Notes under the pieces: model-generated
Told to the model about the DNA's origin: nothing
Database searches by the model: none
What the model saw: the letters and a program-made list of their open reading frames with translations, nothing else
Shown: piece after piece, positions 25,614-34,459 of the stretch
Numbering within the stretch: the stretch's first letter is position 1
Layout of the letters: each line of letters starts with the position of its first letter
Position numbers and translations under genes: made by a program
Assembly: GCA_964611435.1 (NCBI GenBank)
Contig: CAZSXT010000007.1
Span: forward strand, 67,580 to 131,579
DNA length: 64,000 nt
Direction of reading: 5' to 3'
Origin: JAYPHU01 sp964611435
Lineage (GTDB): Bacteria; Pseudomonadota; Alphaproteobacteria; Rhodospirillales; UBA2165

Positions 25614-26405
25614 ATGCTTAATAGACTGCTGGTGACAGGCCTCGTTTCCGGGGCCGTAGCGGGCGTAGTTTTAACGGTCTTCCATTTTTTGATGGTGGAG
25701 CCGCTCATCTTCGCCGCCGAACAGTACGAGGATCAGGCCGCGTTTCATGCGGCTGAAACCGTCGTTCAACATTCCCATGGGTCCGGGGTGACGCACACTC
25801 ATGAAGAGGGCGGCAAACCCCACGAACACAATGCCGAGGGCGCGGTTCACGTCCACAAAGACGGCTCGGTACACGAACACGATGCTTGGGAACCGAAAGA
25901 GGGCCTCCAACGCAGCGGCTTCACGTTGCTCGCCAATATCTTGGTGGGCATCGCGTACGGCATTTTATTGGCCACCGCATTGACCCTCTATGGCCGGAAT
26001 ATTGGCTACACCGAGGGCGCTCTCTGGGGATTGGCCGGCTTCGCCAGTTTTTCTCTTTTACCCGGCCTGGGCCTGCCGCCCGAACTGCCTGCCGCCGCCG
26101 CGGCTGACTTATTCGACCGCCAAACCTGGTGGCTGGGCACGGCAGCGGCGAGTGTCTTTGGTATTGCCATGGTGGTCTTTGGCAAGAACCCAATTTGGAA
26201 AGCCATTGGCGCGGTGTTGCTGATCGCGCCTCATATCATCGGCGCGCCACATCCGCCGGCCGGCGCTGTGGGAAAGTCACCGCCGGAACTGGCCGCCCAC
26301 TTTGTTTCCGCCACCATGACGGCGGCGGCCCTGATGTGGCTGGCCATCGGCTTGATGGCGGCCTACTTGCAGCAACGGCTTGGCTCGGCAGACGCTTCCG
26401 ACTAA
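25614..26405 (+). CDS. cbtA: Cobalt transporter membrane subunit CbtA with His-rich loop
   Basis: A 263-residue inner-membrane protein with about five helices, the predicted CbtA half of the cobalt importer. Helix 1 (LLVTGLVSGAVAGVVLTVFH) is followed by an unusually His-rich loop at residues 53-89 with five HxH pairs (53/55, 61/63, 70/72, 79/81, 87/89), spaced eight or nine residues apart. This should gather Co(II) before transport. Later helices include GFTLLANILVGIAYGILLAT and LFDRQTWWLGTAAASVFGIA; PHIIGAPHPP lies near a conserved metal path. Its TAA stop shares four bases with the stop of the convergent cobT. It is regulated through the upstream riboswitch with cbtB. Confidence 0.93.
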   Translation: MLNRLLVTGLVSGAVAGVVLTVFHFLMVEPLIFAAEQYEDQAAFHAAETVVQHSHGSGVTHTHEEGGKPHEHNAEGAVHVHKDGSVHEHDAWEPKEGLQRSGFTLLANILVGIAYGILLATALTLYGRNIGYTEGALWGLAGFASFSLLPGLGLPPELPAAAAADLFDRQTWWLGTAAASVFGIAMVVFGKNPIWKAIGAVLLIAPHIIGAPHPPAGAVGKSPPELAAHFVSATMTAAALMWLAIGLMAAYLQQRLGSADASD

Positions 26406-27418
26406 TCCTTATCGGACACGCCGGCTTCGGCGAAGGTCGCCATGCCGGTATGACAGGCCACGGCGCATTTGAGAATATTGAGCGCCACCGCCGCGCCCGA
26501 CGCCTCGCCCAAGCGCATATCGAGATTGATCAACGCAGCTTTGCCGAGCCGGTCCAACAACCGTTGATGTCCGGGCTCCGCCGAAACATGGCCGGCCACA
26601 CAGTGATCCAACAGGGCTGGATCAAGCGCATGGAGCACCGCCGCCGCTGCGCCGCTCACGTATCCATCCAGAACAACCGGGGTCCGGGTCTGCCGGGCGG
26701 CGACAATGGCGCCGGCCATGGCCGCCAGCTCCCGCCCGCCAAATGTCTGCAAAACCGCCAACCCATCCTTCGAATCAATCCCATGTTTCGCAACGCTGTC
26801 GCCGACAACCCTGATCTTATTGTCGAGCGCACTACCTTCCACACCGGTACCGGGCCCGACCCAGTCCTCGGCCGTCCCGCCGAACAGCGCGTGGCAAATC
26901 GCCGCGGCGGACGTGGTGTTGCCGATACCCATTTCACCGACGCATAGCGCGTCACAGCCTTTGCCCACCGCGTCCGCGCCGGCATTCAGCGCGGCGAGCA
27001 AGCCGGCAGCGTCCAGGGCCGGCTCTTGCGAGAAATCCGCCGTCGGCGTTTCCAGGTCCAACGCGATCACGTCCAACTCGGCCCCGGCCACGCCACTAAG
27101 CTGATTGATCGCAGCCCCGCCGGCGGAAAAGTTGGCCACCATCTGCACGGTGACTTCCGCTGGAAACGCGGAGACGCCTTGGGCCGTCACCCCGTGATTC
27201 CCTGCAAACACAAGGACACGGCAGTTGTCCAATGCCGGCGGATGACTGCCCTGCCAGGCCGACAACCAGGCGGACAATTCCTCCAATTTTCCGAGCGAGC
27301 CCGCCGGTTTGGTCAGGTTCGGCTCCCGCTCAGCCGCGGCTGCCGTCGATTTCTCATCGACGCCGGGAAGGCCCGGGAGTGCGGACCCGAATTCGGAGAG
27401 AGATGAAAAACTGGTCAT
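26402..27418 (-). CDS. cobT: Nicotinate-nucleotide-dimethylbenzimidazole phosphoribosyltransferase
   Basis: Makes alpha-ribazole 5'-phosphate from dimethylbenzimidazole and nicotinate mononucleotide, for the lower loop of cobalamin. The 338-residue product has NLTKPAGSLGKLEELSAWLS, VLVFAGNHGVTAQGVSAFP, EMGIGNTTSAAAICHALFG and the catalytic Glu in LDMRLGEASGAAVALNILKC near residue 308. ATG 27418 is chosen over the preceding TTG 27421. The gene is divergent from cobS, with 97 bases between, and shows no riboswitch of its own in that gap. Its stop interlocks with that of cbtA (CTAA). The name follows Salmonella use; it is CobU in Pseudomonas denitrificans naming. Confidence 0.96.
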   Translation of the reverse strand: MTSFSSLSEFGSALPGLPGVDEKSTAAAAEREPNLTKPAGSLGKLEELSAWLSAWQGSHPPALDNCRVLVFAGNHGVTAQGVSAFPAEVTVQMVANFSAGGAAINQLSGVAGAELDVIALDLETPTADFSQEPALDAAGLLAALNAGADAVGKGCDALCVGEMGIGNTTSAAAICHALFGGTAEDWVGPGTGVEGSALDNKIRVVGDSVAKHGIDSKDGLAVLQTFGGRELAAMAGAIVAARQTRTPVVLDGYVSGAAAAVLHALDPALLDHCVAGHVSAEPGHQRLLDRLGKAALINLDMRLGEASGAAVALNILKCAVACHTGMATFAEAGVSDKD

Positions 27419-27515
27419 CAATTATACCTCGCCGGGGTTTCTTGTTCGTTTCACCATCCGGGCTGTAATATAGAGGGTAGAACAACCTGCAAAGCCAAAA
27501 CTGGCGAGAGGGAAC

Positions 27516-28322
27516 ATGGCGGACAAACCCGATACACCAAGCGAAACGCCGGAGGAACAGGCGCGCAAACAAGACTGGATGGATGATCTCCAGATTTGTT
27601 TGGGCTTCTTGACGCGTATTCCGGTGCCCGGCGGCCCGGCGGTCAACAATCCCTCCCTTGCAGAGGCATCGCGCTTCTTTCCCGTTATCGGCATTCTGCT
27701 CGCCGCCATCTCGGTCTTTGTTCTGGTCGGCGCGCAAACTCTCGGCCTCCCCCATGCGGCGGCGATCTTGTTGGCGCTTTTATCGATCACCTTGATCTCC
27801 GGCGGACTGCATGAGGACGGTCTGGCGGATACGGCGGACGGTCTCGGCGGCGGCTACGACAAAGAACGTTCCTTGGAGATCATGTCCGACAGCCGGATCG
27901 GCAGCTTCGGCGTTCTGGCGCTGATCTTCTGTGTCGGGTTGAAGTGGGTCAGCCTGGGGAGCCTTCCGGAACACGGGGCGGCGCTGACCCTATTCGGGGC
28001 GATCGTCGCATCCCGCGGGTTGCTGCCGATTTTCATGCGATATGTGCCGCCGGCAAAAGAAGACGGGCTGTCAGCCGGCGCGGGACAGCCCTCGTTCGAC
28101 CGGGTAGCAGTGTCGGCAGGCATCTCGTTGTTGGTGGTGTACTTTGTTTTCGGTTTTTGGCTGGGTCTTGTCGCTATCATCGCGACGATAGTTGTCACCG
28201 GCCTTTTTGCCTGGTGGGTCACGCGTAAGATCGGGGGCCAGACCGGTGACATTTTGGGCGCGGTCCAACAGATCAGCGAAGTTTGCTTTATCCTGGCGGC
28301 GGCTTCCGGCGGCGCGGCATGA
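27516..28322 (+). CDS. cobS: Adenosylcobinamide-GDP ribazoletransferase (cobalamin synthase)
   Basis: Inner-membrane enzyme that joins adenosylcobinamide-GDP with alpha-ribazole (phosphate) to complete the cobalamin loop. The 268-residue product carries DDLQICLGFLTRIPVPGG, ASRFFPVIGILLAAISVFVL and the signature GGLHEDGLADTADGLGGGYD then KERSLEIMSDSRIGSFGVLA. Several membrane helices follow. The ~25-residue N-terminal extension is polar and acidic. A GAGAGGG-like site stands before ATG 27516. Its stop overlaps the start of the phosphatase gene (ATGA). Called CobV in the Pseudomonas scheme. It should not be confused with the chelatase subunit also named CobS, which is absent here. Confidence 0.96.
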   Translation: MADKPDTPSETPEEQARKQDWMDDLQICLGFLTRIPVPGGPAVNNPSLAEASRFFPVIGILLAAISVFVLVGAQTLGLPHAAAILLALLSITLISGGLHEDGLADTADGLGGGYDKERSLEIMSDSRIGSFGVLALIFCVGLKWVSLGSLPEHGAALTLFGAIVASRGLLPIFMRYVPPAKEDGLSAGAGQPSFDRVAVSAGISLLVVYFVFGFWLGLVAIIATIVVTGLFAWWVTRKIGGQTGDILGAVQQISEVCFILAAASGGAA

Positions 28323-28915
28323 GCGCTATGGTCCGCTGGTGGTGGATCCGGCATGCGCCGAGTGAAGGCGACCAGGGGATCGTCCACGGCCAAGATGACG
28401 TCGCGGCTGATCTGACCAACCAAGACGCGGTCGCCGCCACGGCGGCCAAACTCCCCCAGGATGCCGTTTGGCTGACCAGCACCATCCGCCGCGCCAAGGA
28501 AACGGCGCAGGCCCTGCAGCCAGGCGTCGAGACCACCGAGATCAAAGCCCTGGACGAACAGAATTACGGCATTTGGAATGGCCAGCGCTGGAACGACCTT
28601 AAAGGCGAAGACGCCGAGGCCTTCTGGAAGGACTTCGCCAACAACAAACCGCCCGAAGGCGAAAGCTATGTGGAACAATATGCCCGCGTCTCGAAAGCGA
28701 TCCTGCAACTGAACCCCAAATATCCTGACCGGGATGTCATCGCCGTGGTCCATGCGGGCACCATCCGCTCCGCCATCGGGCTCGCCCTGGACCTGGCGCC
28801 GATGAAAGCGCTCTCGGTTCAGGTCGGCAACCTGTCCATCACCCGGATCAACGCTATTCCCATGGATGACGGGCTCAAATGGGCGGTCCAGTCGGTCAAT
28901 CTCCTACCCGAATAA
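28319..28915 (+). CDS. Histidine phosphatase, probably alpha-ribazole phosphatase
   Basis: A 198-residue phosphoglycerate-mutase-like phosphatase. VRWWWIRHAPSEGDQGIVHG carries the RHx motif with the phosphohistidine. TSTIRRAKETAQAL and VIAVVHAGTIRSAIGLAL give the second catalytic His. ALDEQNYGIWNGQRWNDLKG is typical of the CobC/alpha-ribazole phosphatase branch. ATG 28319 overlaps the cobS stop, so translation is coupled; a start at 28283 would lie inside cobS. The position directly after cobS makes removal of the 5'-phosphate from alpha-ribazole or cobalamin phosphate the most likely job. After its stop, about 25 bases lead into the second riboswitch. Confidence 0.85.
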   Translation: MSAMVRWWWIRHAPSEGDQGIVHGQDDVAADLTNQDAVAATAAKLPQDAVWLTSTIRRAKETAQALQPGVETTEIKALDEQNYGIWNGQRWNDLKGEDAEAFWKDFANNKPPEGESYVEQYARVSKAILQLNPKYPDRDVIAVVHAGTIRSAIGLALDLAPMKALSVQVGNLSITRINAIPMDDGLKWAVQSVNLLPE

Positions 28916-28939
28916 GCGCCCCTCTAAAGCTTTGCTACC

Positions 28940-29110
28940 TCCCCGCCGACCTGATATCGTCCTCGCGCCTTAGGGACAGGGAAGCCGGTGCGAGACCGGC
29001 GCTGCCCCCGCAACTGTAAGGGCCTTGGATCGTCCGCGCGGCGCCGCCGCAACCACTGACCAACGTTGGGAAGGTGAACGATCCGAAAGCCCAAGCCAGG
29101 AGACCTCCTC
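28940..29110 (+). promoter_or_regulatory. Cobalamin riboswitch, full-length form, upstream of cobU operon
   Basis: The leader has AGGGACAGGGAAGCCGGTGC, then the B12 box GCTGCCCCCGCAACTGTAAG, a peripheral domain with CCACTGACC and TTGGGAAGGTG, and the closing AGCCAGGAGACC. All conserved blocks of the class I cobalamin riboswitch are present, unlike the short one before cbtB. It lies 50 bases before the cobU ribosome site GGAGGGAGGGG. It should repress cobU-cobW-cobN-cobO-cobQ when cobalamin is abundant. Ends are approximate. Confidence 0.93.
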
Positions 29111-29159
29111 TCGGGCGCGCTTGAACGCAATAGAAACCTCGGAGGGAGGGGAACGTTCC

Positions 29160-29675
29160 ATGGCGGCGACGCCAACCTTCAACGGCATAACATTGGTCCT
29201 AGGCGGGGCACGTTCCGGCAAGAGCGCCTTTGCTGAAAGCCTGTTCGCGTCTTGCGATGCCGCGACTTATATCGCCACCGCCGAAGCCCTGGATGACGAG
29301 ATGACTGATCGCATCCAACAGCATCAATCCCGGCGCGGAGATGCCTGGACGACGGTGGAGGCGCCCCTCGATCTCGCCGGCGCAATGACGGATATTGGGT
29401 CGCCTGTACTGGTGGATTGCCTGACCATCTGGCTCTCCAATCTCATGCATCATGAAAAGGACATTGAGGCGGAAATCGACTCCCTACTGGCCGCCCTTTC
29501 CGCTATGAAACAGCCCATTGTTTTTGTGTCGAACGAGGTCGGCGGGGGCATCGTGCCGGAAAACAAACTGGCCCGGAATTTTCGCGACCTCGCCGGGATC
29601 ATGAACCAAAAGTTCGCGGCAGCGGCCGACCAGGTGTTTCTGGTCACCGCTGGCCTGCCCCAACAATTGAAATAG
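29160..29675 (+). CDS. cobU: Adenosylcobinamide kinase / guanylyltransferase
   Basis: Bifunctional cytosolic enzyme that phosphorylates adenosylcobinamide and then transfers GMP to it. The 171-residue product has the P-loop LVLGGARSGKSAFAESLF at residues ~12-29, the motif RIQQHQSRRGDAWTTVEAP with the His that carries GMP, and LVDCLTIWLSNLMHHEKDIE. FVSNEVGGGIVPENKLARNF and FRDLAGIMNQKFAAAADQVF end the protein in the usual way. ATG 29160 follows GGAGGGAGGGG; an earlier start at 29025 would lie inside the riboswitch. CobW follows after nine bases. Named CobP in the Pseudomonas scheme. Confidence 0.96.
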   Translation: MAATPTFNGITLVLGGARSGKSAFAESLFASCDAATYIATAEALDDEMTDRIQQHQSRRGDAWTTVEAPLDLAGAMTDIGSPVLVDCLTIWLSNLMHHEKDIEAEIDSLLAALSAMKQPIVFVSNEVGGGIVPENKLARNFRDLAGIMNQKFAAAADQVFLVTAGLPQQLK

Positions 29676-29684
29676 GAAATACGC

Positions 29685-30728
29685 ATGCCAGAACTCGGAA
29701 AAATTCCCGTCACCGTCGTCACCGGCTTTTTGGGCGCCGGCAAAACCAGCCTGATCCGCCACCTTCTGGAAAACCCGCGGGGCAAAAAGTTGGCGCTGAT
29801 CATCAACGAGTTCGGCGATCTCGGCGTGGACGGCGATATTCTCAAAGGCTGCGGGGACGAGACCTGCAGCGAAGACGATGTGATGGAACTGACCAATGGT
29901 TGCCTCTGCTGTACGGTCGCGGACGATTTCATTCCGACCCTGGAAACGCTTCTCGACCGGGAAGACCGGCCCGACCATATCGTGATTGAGACATCGGGCC
30001 TCGCGCTGCCAAAGCCATTGGTCCAGGCCTTCCAATGGCCGGAGGTTCGCTCTCGCACCACCGTGGACGGGGTGGTTGTGGTTGTCGACGGTCCTGCCGT
30101 AAAAGCCGGGCTGTTTGCGGATGATCCGGACCTGGTCCAGGCGCAACGGGATGCCGATGACTCTCTCGACCATGAAAGCCCGCTGGAAGAACTCTTCGAA
30201 GATCAACTGGCCTGCGCCGATCTGGTCGTGATCAGCAAATCGGACCTGATGACCGGCGAGGAACGCCAGGGTGTCATGGACACCGTGCGCCAGGAGACCC
30301 GGCCCTCGGTCAAGATGCTGAGCGCTGCGCACGGCAAAATCGATTCCGCGCTTTTGTTGGGTATGCGCGCGGCGGTCGAAGATGATCTGGACGACCGTAG
30401 ATCTCATCATGACGGACTGGACGGCGAACACGACCACGACGATTTTGACAGTATCGTGGTCGCCCTGGACCAAGTCGAAGACCAAGACGTCATCAAACAA
30501 CGGGTCACCAATACTTTGGCGCAGGACGGCGTGTTGCGGGTCAAAGGCGTAATGGACGTGGCCGGCAAGCCCGCTCGCCTCGTGGTTCAAGGCGTCGGCC
30601 CCCGTGTAGATTGTTACTTCGACCGGACCTGGAACGATGGTGAAACGCGGCAAAGCCGGCTGGTCGTCATCGGCCTGCACGATTTTGACCGGGCGGCAGC
30701 CGAGGCCGCGTTGAAGCCCCCGGTCTGA
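29685..30728 (+). CDS. cobW: Cobalamin biosynthesis GTPase CobW
   Basis: A 347-residue G3E GTPase believed to deliver cobalt for cobalamin synthesis. It shows the P-loop VVTGFLGAGKTSLIRHLLEN, IINEFGDLGVDGDILKGCGD, the metal-binding CxCC in TNGCLCCTVADDF, and IVIETSGLALPKPLVQAFQW. A Cys-containing insert (KGCGDETCSEDD) before CxCC and a His/Asp stretch SHHDGLDGEHDHDDF add more metal ligands. The C-terminal CobW_C domain follows. It sits between cobU and cobN, and its stop overlaps the cobN start by one base (TGATG), so both should be translated together. Its place beside cobN supports a chaperone role for a cobalt chelatase. Confidence 0.95.
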   Translation: MPELGKIPVTVVTGFLGAGKTSLIRHLLENPRGKKLALIINEFGDLGVDGDILKGCGDETCSEDDVMELTNGCLCCTVADDFIPTLETLLDREDRPDHIVIETSGLALPKPLVQAFQWPEVRSRTTVDGVVVVVDGPAVKAGLFADDPDLVQAQRDADDSLDHESPLEELFEDQLACADLVVISKSDLMTGEERQGVMDTVRQETRPSVKMLSAAHGKIDSALLLGMRAAVEDDLDDRRSHHDGLDGEHDHDDFDSIVVALDQVEDQDVIKQRVTNTLAQDGVLRVKGVMDVAGKPARLVVQGVGPRVDCYFDRTWNDGETRQSRLVVIGLHDFDRAAAEAALKPPV

Positions 30729-33700
30729 TGCACCTTCTTGTCACCCAGCCCGGCCAGATCAACGACGGCAGCGAAGCCGTCGATCTCGGCCAATCGCCTG
30801 GGGACATTGTTTTCCTCTCAGCGGCGGCCAGCGATCTGACGCTTCTGGCGGAAACCTATGGGTCTTTGAAGGGGGAGTTGCCGAGCCTCCGTCTCGCAAA
30901 CCTAATGCAACTCAGCCACAACATGTCGGTTGATGTGTATGTGGAAAACACACTGGCGTCGGCGAAGCTGATTATCGTGCGGCTGCTGGGCGGCGCCGGC
31001 TATTGGCCTTATGGACTGGAAAGGATCGGCGCGCTTTGCCGAGAGAACGGCATCAGCCTCGCGGTCATCCCCGGTGACGATCACCCCGACCCGGAACTTC
31101 AATCCTATTCCACCCTCCCCTCCGACGCCTGCCACCGCATATGGCAGTACTGTGCTCATGGGGGTGGAGGTAATGCGAAAAACTTGTTGATATATTGCTC
31201 GTCGCTCTTGGGGAACGAGACCACCTGGCTGGAACCGGCGCCCCTGGTCCGGGCCGGGCTCTATTGGCCCAACGCCTCCCTGCCCGCCTTGGAAGACGTT
31301 CAAGAGTATTGGGAAGCGGATGCGCCGGTGGGCGCCATCGTGTTTTACCGAGCGCTCGTGCAGGCAGGCGATCTTGCCCCGGTGAACGCGCTGATCAAGG
31401 CGCTTCGGGGCCACGGGATCAATCCGCTGCCCCTGTTCGTCGGCAGTCTAAAAGACGCCGCCTGTGCGGAGATCGTCAAATCCTATCTGGCGGACACCGA
31501 GGTCAACATCGTTCTCAATCTGACCGGTTTCGCGGTTTCCACACCGGGGGCGGAAACCAGTGAAACGCCTTTCACCGAGGCTGATTGCCCGGTGCTGCAG
31601 GTGATCCTGTCCGGTGGCGATGAAGACGGCTGGCGGGAAACGGCCTGTGGCCTTGCCCCCCGCGATCTGGCCATGAGCGTGGCGCTCCCGGAAGTGGATG
31701 GCCGGATTATCACCCGCGCCATCTCGTTTAAGAAGGCGGACGGGTTTGACGAGCGGACGGAAGTCGCTTTGGTCCGCCACGAACCGGTCCCGGATCGCGT
31801 CGATTTCACCGCGCGCCTCGCCGCCAACTGGTGCCGGCTTCGCCAAACGCAAGAAGCAAAGCGGCGGGTGGCGATCGTGCTTGCCAACTATCCCAACCGG
31901 GACGGACGGTTGTGCAATGGGGTCGGCTTGGATACGCCGGCCGGTGTGGCGGCGGCCATCCGCCGGTTAAAAGCGGACGGCTATAAAGCCGGCCACGCGC
32001 CTGAAGATGGCGCAGCCCTGATGGATATCCTGCTCGAAGGCCCCACCAACGCGCCGGGTGACAGGGAGGGCGGCGAGCGTATTTCACTCGAAGACTATCG
32101 CCGGTTCTTTGACAGCCTGCCCCACGAGGTGCACGGCGAAGTGCGAGAACGCTGGGGCGCGCCGGAAGCCGATCCGTTTTTCGTGGACGGGGCGTTCGTG
32201 TTACCGGCCCACCGGTTCGGCAATCTGGCCGTGGCGATCCAGCCGGCCCGGGGCTACAACATCGATCCGGTGGAAAGCTATCACGACCCGGACCTGGTCC
32301 CGCCACATGGTTATCTGGCGTTCTACGCCTGGCTACGAACATCTTTCGGCGCGCATGCCGTCATCCATTTCGGCAAACACGGCAATCTGGAATGGCTGCC
32401 GGGCAAGGCCCTGGCGCTCAGTGAAGACTGTTTTCCGGAAGCGGCCCTCGGCCCCTTGCCCCACCTCTATCCGTTTATCGTCAACGACCCCGGCGAAGGC
32501 ACCCAGGCCAAGCGCCGCACCCAGGCGGTCATCATCGATCACCTGACCCCGCCTTTGACCCGCGCAGAGAGCTATGGCCCCTTGCGCGATCTGGAACAGT
32601 TGGTCGACGAATACTACCTGGCCGCCGGCATGGACCCGCGCCGTCTCAAACTTCTCTCGGAACAGATTCTCGATCTGGGCAAGCGGATCGGGCTGGACCG
32701 GGACGCCGGCATCATAGAGGGTGATACGGAAACGGACTCGCTGGCCAAAATCGACAATTATCTCTGCGAACTAAAGGAAATGCAGATCAGGGACGGGCTG
32801 CACGTGTTCGGTCAGTCGCCCGACGGCCGGCTGCTTACCGACCTTCTCATCGCGCTGACCCGCCTGCCCCGTGGCGACGGCAAGGACGCCAACGCCTCGC
32901 TCATCCGGGCGTTAGCGGCGGACCTGGGCTTAAACGAGTTCGATCCGCTGGACTGCGAGATGGGCGCGCCCTGGACCGGGCCAACACCTGCCGCTTTGGC
33001 AGGCGGCTCCCCCTGGCGCACCAACGGTGACACGGTGGAACGGCTGGAACTACTGGCCCAAGGTTTGGTAAGCGGCGAGACACCGGCTGACCCAGCCTGG
33101 AACCAAACAGGCGCTGTTCTCACCTACATCGACGCGCAACTCCGCCCCTTGGTCACCCGTTGCGGCGAACAAGAACTGTCTGGCCTCGCCGCCGGGCTCG
33201 CGGGCAAGTTCGTGCCGCCGGGCGCTAGCGGTGCACCGACCCGGGGCCGACTGGACACACTGCCAACGGGACGCAATTTCTATTCTGTTGATTGCCGGGC
33301 GATCCCGACACCGGCCGCCTGGTCCCTGGGCTGGAAGTCCGCCACGTTGCTGATCGAGCGTTATTTCCAGGATCACGGGGAATACCCGCGCCGCCTCGCC
33401 GTCAGCGCCTGGGGCACAGCCAACATGCGGACCGGCGGCGATGATATCGCCCAGGCGCTGGCGCTGATGGGCGTGAAACCGGTGTGGGATCAGCAATCCC
33501 AGCGGGTCACCGGCTTCGAGGTTATTCCGGCGGATGTCCTTGGCCGGCCCCGGGTCGATGTGATGTTCCGTATCTCCGGCTTCTTCCGGGATGCGTTCCC
33601 GGCGCAGGTGGACCTACTCGACAGCGCCGCCCGCGCCGTGGCCGCCTTGGATGAAAGCGACACGACCAATCCCATGGCGGCGCAGTTCCGCGCCGACCAG

Positions 33701-34459
33701 GCCAAGCTGACCAAAGGCGGACTGGAGGCGGAAGACGCCGCGCGCAAGGCGGGGCATCGGGTGTTCGGCTCCAAACCGGGCGCCTACGGCGCAGGCCTGC
33801 AGGCGCTGATTGACGAGAACGGCTGGGACGGCGACGAGGACCTGGCCAAGGCCTATGTGGCCTGGGGCGGCTACGCCTATGGCGGCGGGGTCGAGGGCGC
33901 TGCCGAACATGGGCTGTTCGAAACCCGGTTGAAGGCTGTCGAAGTGGTCATCCACAACCAGGACAACCGGGAACATGATCTGTTGGACAGTGACGACTAT
34001 TACCAATTTGAAGGCGGGATCACCGCCGCAATCCGGCACCTTTCGGGCAGTCAGCCCGCCGTCTATCACAACGATCACAGCCGGCCTGAATCGCCCAAGG
34101 TGCGAACGCTGGAAGACGAGATCGGCCGGGTGGTCCGCGCCCGCGCCGCCAATCCCAAATGGATCGATGGCGTCATGCGCCACGGCTATAAGGGCGCCTT
34201 CGAAATCGCCGCCACGGTGGATTATCTCTACGCCTTTGCCGCCACCGCCAGAGTGGTGCAGGATCACCACTTCGAACAATTGTTCGACGCCTATTTGGAC
34301 GATGACCGGGTGCGGGATTTCATCGAGGAACACAATCCGGACGCGCTCCGGGAAATCGCCGAGACATTTGAGCGGGCCATCGAGCGGGGCTTCTGGCATC
34401 CGCGCGCCAATTCGGCCGGGCAATTGCTGGCCCGGCTCAGACAGGGAGAAGCGGCATGA
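30728..34459 (+). CDS. cobN: Cobaltochelatase large subunit CobN
   Basis: A 1243-residue protein, close to the usual CobN length. In the late-cobalt pathway it inserts Co(II) into hydrogenobyrinic a,c-diamide with the AAA+ subunits CobS and CobT. Recognisable blocks are VLANYPNRDGRLCNGVGLDT, AVIHFGKHGNLEWLPGKALA, YPFIVNDPGEGTQAKRRTQA, AVSAWGTANMRTGGDDIAQA and the C-terminal GFWHPRANSAGQLLARLR. Start ATG 30728 overlaps cobW; the cobO start overlaps its stop (ATGA). No CobS/CobT chelatase genes are in the window, and the ring genes here belong to the early-cobalt route, so whether CobN inserts cobalt into corrin in this organism is open. Confidence 0.95.
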   Translation: MHLLVTQPGQINDGSEAVDLGQSPGDIVFLSAAASDLTLLAETYGSLKGELPSLRLANLMQLSHNMSVDVYVENTLASAKLIIVRLLGGAGYWPYGLERIGALCRENGISLAVIPGDDHPDPELQSYSTLPSDACHRIWQYCAHGGGGNAKNLLIYCSSLLGNETTWLEPAPLVRAGLYWPNASLPALEDVQEYWEADAPVGAIVFYRALVQAGDLAPVNALIKALRGHGINPLPLFVGSLKDAACAEIVKSYLADTEVNIVLNLTGFAVSTPGAETSETPFTEADCPVLQVILSGGDEDGWRETACGLAPRDLAMSVALPEVDGRIITRAISFKKADGFDERTEVALVRHEPVPDRVDFTARLAANWCRLRQTQEAKRRVAIVLANYPNRDGRLCNGVGLDTPAGVAAAIRRLKADGYKAGHAPEDGAALMDILLEGPTNAPGDREGGERISLEDYRRFFDSLPHEVHGEVRERWGAPEADPFFVDGAFVLPAHRFGNLAVAIQPARGYNIDPVESYHDPDLVPPHGYLAFYAWLRTSFGAHAVIHFGKHGNLEWLPGKALALSEDCFPEAALGPLPHLYPFIVNDPGEGTQAKRRTQAVIIDHLTPPLTRAESYGPLRDLEQLVDEYYLAAGMDPRRLKLLSEQILDLGKRIGLDRDAGIIEGDTETDSLAKIDNYLCELKEMQIRDGLHVFGQSPDGRLLTDLLIALTRLPRGDGKDANASLIRALAADLGLNEFDPLDCEMGAPWTGPTPAALAGGSPWRTNGDTVERLELLAQGLVSGETPADPAWNQTGAVLTYIDAQLRPLVTRCGEQELSGLAAGLAGKFVPPGASGAPTRGRLDTLPTGRNFYSVDCRAIPTPAAWSLGWKSATLLIERYFQDHGEYPRRLAVSAWGTANMRTGGDDIAQALALMGVKPVWDQQSQRVTGFEVIPADVLGRPRVDVMFRISGFFRDAFPAQVDLLDSAARAVAALDESDTTNPMAAQFRADQAKLTKGGLEAEDAARKAGHRVFGSKPGAYGAGLQALIDENGWDGDEDLAKAYVAWGGYAYGGGVEGAAEHGLFETRLKAVEVVIHNQDNREHDLLDSDDYYQFEGGITAAIRHLSGSQPAVYHNDHSRPESPKVRTLEDEIGRVVRARAANPKWIDGVMRHGYKGAFEIAATVDYLYAFAATARVVQDHHFEQLFDAYLDDDRVRDFIEEHNPDALREIAETFERAIERGFWHPRANSAGQLLARLRQGEAA

